From: Tachypleus tridentatus
Taxonomy: Eukaryota; Arthropoda; Merostomata; Xiphosura; Limulidae
Assembly: GCF_004210375.1 (NCBI RefSeq)
Contig: NC_134829.1
Location: forward strand, 56,536,107 to 56,600,106
Reading direction: 5' to 3'
DNA: 64,000 bases
The notes beneath the pieces are model-generated. The model searched no databases. It was not told where the DNA came from and saw only the letters and a list, made by a program, of their open reading frames with translations. Each line of letters opens with the position of its first letter. Within the stretch, counting starts at the first letter, position 1. A program made the position numbers and the translations under genes. Below, in pieces: positions 60,468-64,000 of this stretch.

Positions 60468-60882
60468 TTACATGTTCCCCCATTAAACCTGCCAGCAGGT
60501 TTGTTTTGTAACAAAACAAACGTTGACCTGGCACTGAAGCGACATTTAGCTTACATAATAATATACTGTAGACCGTTAACTCATCGTTATAGTGGATTTT
60601 ATTAATAATAATAATAATAAAAAACACATCAATCATTCAACGTTATCGGAGTATATTGACACTTATTCCTTAATAGTTATTACGGGTAGAAACAAACTGA
60701 CAATTAATATCTTTTGTGTCATTCGTAGTTCCGAGTCACCAATGTTTTTTGTTTATTTTTTTGTAAAATATATCTAAAATTCGAAACGCAATACCATAAG
60801 GCGTTTCTTCCTAGCTCTAAGTTTATGTTCTAGTGGACAAACTGATTAAATGTTTTAAATAGGTAGGGAACACACTCTCACT

Positions 60883-61465
60883 CCAAAGACATTGAGATAT
60901 TTGGAAGAAAAATGACATTCGAGACACAGAACCACACCAAAGACATCGAGATATTTGGAAGAAAAATGACATTCGAGACACAGAACCACACTAAAGACAT
61001 CAAAATATTTGGAAGGGAAATAACATTCGAGACACAGAACCACACCAAATACATCAAAATATTTGGAAGAGAAATGATATTTGAGATACAGTACTGCACC
61101 AAGGACATCAAAATATTTTAAAGAAAAATGACATTCGAGACACAGAACCACACTAAAGACATCAAAATATTTGGAAGGGAAATAACATTCGAGTCACAGA
61201 ACCACACCAAATACATCAAAATATTTGGAAGAGAAATGATGTTTGAGATACAGTACTGCACCAAGGACATCAAAATATTCTAAAGAAAAATGACATTCGA
61301 GACACAGAACCACACTAAAGACATCAAAATATTTGGAAGGGAAATAACATTCGAGTCACAGAACCACACTAAATACATCAAAATATTTGGAAGAGAAATG
61401 ATATTTAAGATACAGTACTACACCAAGGACATCAAAATATTTGGAAAAAAATGACATTCGAGACA
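60883..61465. repeat. 54-bp minisatellite with 162-bp higher-order period
   Basis: About 11 units carrying gacatcaaaatatttggaag and acattcgagacacagaacca. Variant units (aatgatRtttgagatacag) recur at 61073, 61235 and 61397, 162 bases apart, i.e. three-unit blocks. Because 54 is a multiple of three, frames stay open on both strands (FETQNHTKDIKIFGRE forward, FGVVLCLECHFSSKY reverse); there is no start context or domain. Confidence 0.92.
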
Positions 61466-62247
61466 CACATTTAACACGTTAACTTTTTGTTATTATTCAT
61501 TTTATTAACGAAAGTTTAACTTTTATCCAATCAGAAATGTTGAGTTTTTAAACTGCACGCTCTATGCCAATTTATCTTTACCGCTATTACTTATTAATAA
61601 TTACGTCATTAATATTATATGCGTTTCCAAGTAAAGCATGCGGTTATACTACAGTTACGTTCAAATAAATTTATTCCCAATTACATAAATATATGCTTAT
61701 TGCAAAGTTACAGTTAGAAACCTAACTTCGATATTTAAATACGTGATTTGACTGTAATGAGTGAACGGTTGTAGTTTAAACTTTGAGCGCTTTTTGTTGG
61801 TTGGAAATACTTTATATTTTTATTTTAAGTGGTTGTGTTTTAGTAGTTGCTATTAGCGTTGAAGGTTCAACAAAACGTTTCTGATGATAAAAATATATAA
61901 TTATGTTTGTTTCGGATATTCGCATGAAGATAACAAGAGCTATTTGCATATCCGTCATTAACGTTCAACCGATAGGTCACAGTGAAGCCAACTCTTTGGG
62001 TATTCTTGTCTGACAAAATATTACAATATGAATAACACTTATAAAGCATCCAAGGGCTTAAAGTCCAAAACGAGAATTTATGGTAACGAACTACTGAGTC
62101 TCATGCTCAAAGTCCGGAGAGTTAACTTTTAGTCTACGCCCGATCAATGAAAATTATAAATATACTATTCTAATGTTTATGTGTAAGTGTGTGAGCACTT
62201 TGGGTTGCTGTCTAATGGGTTCTCACAAACCCCGGCTGATGGGAAAT
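61466..62247. other. Stretch without a gene
   Basis: AT-rich; the open frame at 61867-62049 (minus) has no recognisable domain. Confidence 0.4.
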
Positions 62248-62260
62248 GCAAGGAATTGTT

Positions 62261-62507
62261 TTGTTTGTTTGTTTGTTTTGAATTTCGCACAAAGCTACTC
62301 GAGCGCTATCTGTGCTAGCCATCCCTAATTCAGTAGTGTAAGACTAGAGGGAAGGCAACTAGTCATCACCGCCAACTCTTGGGCTACTCTTTTACCAACG
62401 AATAGTGGGATTGACCGTCACATTATAACGCCCCCACAGCTGAAAGGGCGAGCATGTTTGACGCGACGAGGATGCGAACCCGCGACCCTCAGATTACGAG
62501 TCGCACG
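62261..62507 (-). repeat. tRNA-derived SINE with 13-bp perfect target-site duplication
   Basis: It is flanked by gcaaggaattgtt at 62248-62260 and 62508-62520. The head stops at tacgagtcgcacg, so the copy is slightly 5'-truncated. Confidence 0.93.
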
Positions 62508-62672
62508 GCAAGGAATTGTTGGGTGAGAGAAGTTGTTATACGAAAAAAAGTTTGAAAATAAAACATGAACACGTGCTGAAGAAATTTAGTGATCGAAATA
62601 CAACTAAATTAAAGTAAAACTGTTACTGGAAATTAATAATAATAATAAAATAAACGCTCCAAACGTACCATA

Positions 62673-62930
62673 TTATATTAGCAGTAACAAAGACGACTCG
62701 GGCAATCTGGACTTTCTCTTTCTAATCTTAACAATCAGTTCTTTGGAAGAAGTTAGCATGGTTCTTAATATAAGACAGAAGCAGATATAAGCTTTGTCCA
62801 TAAAGAAACCAAGAACGTTCACTGTCTTAGCTAAGTAGGCCAGTGACAAAGACTCAGGTAACACTGAGCACAAGAAGTGTTCCAAACAATATGAAATGGT
62901 AATTATAACTCGCCTTTGCGTTAGAGACAA
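62673..62930 (-). CDS. Unrecognised 85-codon open frame, doubtful
   Basis: The longest frame in the last 2 kb that lies outside a known repeat. The translation has a mostly hydrophobic middle (ISYCLEHFLCSVLP, FFMDKAYICFCLILRTML) and a basic end (KIRKRKSRLP). On the minus strand an acceptor-like acag lies upstream, and a donor-like gtacgt follows shortly after the stop. It could be an exon of a membrane protein read in the wrong frame, or chance. No family recognised. Confidence 0.15.
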   Translation of the reverse strand: MSLTQRRVIITISYCLEHFLCSVLPESLSLAYLAKTVNVLGFFMDKAYICFCLILRTMLTSSKELIVKIRKRKSRLPESSLLLLI

Positions 62931-63222
62931 CCGTGGTATAGCTGTGTTTCCAAATTATTAGTAGAGCATTTTTCTTCTTTTATATAGAGGAACCGAAACA
63001 AAAGCAGTATCTTCCTAAATCCATTAAACATAAAAGCAGAATATAGTAGTGAAATAGGAGAAAATAAATTTTATTTTAACGGAAAGTAGGTATCGTTTGC
63101 TATTCGAATAAAATAAAAATATTTAAAACAAAATAAATACTGCAATAAAAAATTCTGAAACAAATAAAGTGATGACAGATTTTAAATCTCTATTTACCAA
63201 CCAAGTTAAGACCATTGTAAGG

Positions 63223-63492
63223 TTTGTTCTGAATTTCGCGTAAATCTACTCGAGAGCTATCTGCGCTAACCGTCCCTACTTTAGCAGTGTAAGACTAGAG
63301 GGAAGGCAGCTAGTCATCACCACCCACCGCCAACTCTTGGGCTACTCTTTTCCAACTAATAGTGGGATTGACCGTCACATAATAACGCTCTTACGGCTGA
63401 AAGGGCGGGCATGTTTGATATGACGAAGATTCGAATCCGCGACCCTCACATTACGAGTCGAGTGCCTTAAACCACCCGACCATGCCTGTCCT
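63223..63492 (-). repeat. tRNA-derived SINE with target-site duplication
   Basis: The full-length minus-strand copy is flanked by ccattgtaagg (63212-63222) and ccattgtaggg (63493-63503), one mismatch. Confidence 0.9.
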
Positions 63493-63503
63493 CCATTGTA
63501 GGG

Positions 63504-64000
63504 ATTGAAAGCCGTTTTAAAAGATATCCAGCTATGATCACTTGTCTTTGTGTTTTTAATTGCATCATTTATTTTCTGTCCGCAGAAATACCGCTGTGTC
63601 ACTGACGGGCATTTTGTTTTGGATACTTATTGTAATTCTACGAATAATCGATATCTACATTAAAGTGTTATTCTGTTTTTCTTGTTATTTGTTAGGTTAT
63701 ATGTATATGGAATGAATACCACATAAATAACCTTTCAGTACAGCAGTATCTCTGATAACTGAAACTTTTGCAAGAAAGAAAACCACAATAAGAAATGTTT
63801 AAAACGTAATCCTTACTTTGACTTACAAACTAGTGTATATGGCTACCAAAGTAAGGCTTAATATTTATGAAGTTGTGATTGTATTTTAATCTTGTTCCAC
63901 TAATTTGTGTAACAGGATACGTACTTCATTTTAAAATTAACAATTTTAATACCCTTGTTCATATGTTATACCTATATAAATTATATATTTTACCTTTAAA
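63504..64000. other. Right end, no gene seen
   Basis: AT-rich sequence with no recognisable coding or repeat signal. Confidence 0.4.

Noticed and set aside
60855-61151. Open frames on both strands, repeats of FGVVLCLECHF and FETQNHTKDI
   Set aside because: Product of the 54-bp tandem repeat.

Overview
The window is AT-rich eukaryotic genomic DNA from an arthropod, most likely a chelicerate and probably a horseshoe crab. That placement rests on intron-containing cysteine-rich metallothionein-like genes, abundant tRNA-derived SINEs of a type I associate with xiphosuran genomes, and hAT, Tc1 and piggyBac DNA-transposon fossils. It comes from recall and was not tested by a search. No prokaryotic gene organisation, CRISPR array, rRNA gene or functional tRNA gene is visible.

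The left 38 kb is three diverged tandem copies (A about 1-8000, B about 11960-18950, C about 30440-38400) of one metallothionein-like locus. They are separated by AT-rich spacers that are themselves duplicated and rearranged. Each block has a promoter-like stretch (a TGCACAC metal-response-element core and an ATAAATA box), a tiny first coding exon (MEKA plus one base of a Gly codon, donor GTAAG), a nearby terminal exon '2a', and about 2-2.5 kb further on a second terminal exon '2b'. Exon 2b has its own acceptor in the same phase and its own conserved AATAAA, but no visible first exon. The parts suggest one promoter serving two alternative last exons. Most exons encode two homologous Cys-rich domains joined by a Cys-containing linker. 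Block C exon 2a has lost the middle and encodes a 48-residue one-domain protein. Block B has lost the start codon (ATA) and carries a frameshift in 2a, yet its 2b exon is open and is a mosaic of 2a-type and 2b-type sequence.

The spacer between B and C holds a hAT fossil (24434-26215), a Tc1-type fossil (26674-27975), several partial copies of the A/B spacer and SINEs. The right 25 kb (38.4-64 kb) has no gene I can establish. It is dominated by SINEs in both orientations, including a nested pair with matching target-site duplications, an internally deleted piggyBac element bounded by TTAA (45342-46381), small hairpin retroposons, and a dense run of minisatellites between 53.4 and 61.5 kb (38/37, 47, 23 and 54 bp units, several with higher-order periodicity). 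Most long open frames there, notably those of 240-280 codons at 56.9-57.8 kb, are products of tandem repetition. Possible regulatory or first-exon signals near 42.2-42.5, 52.6-52.9 and 56.6-56.7 kb are flagged at low confidence.
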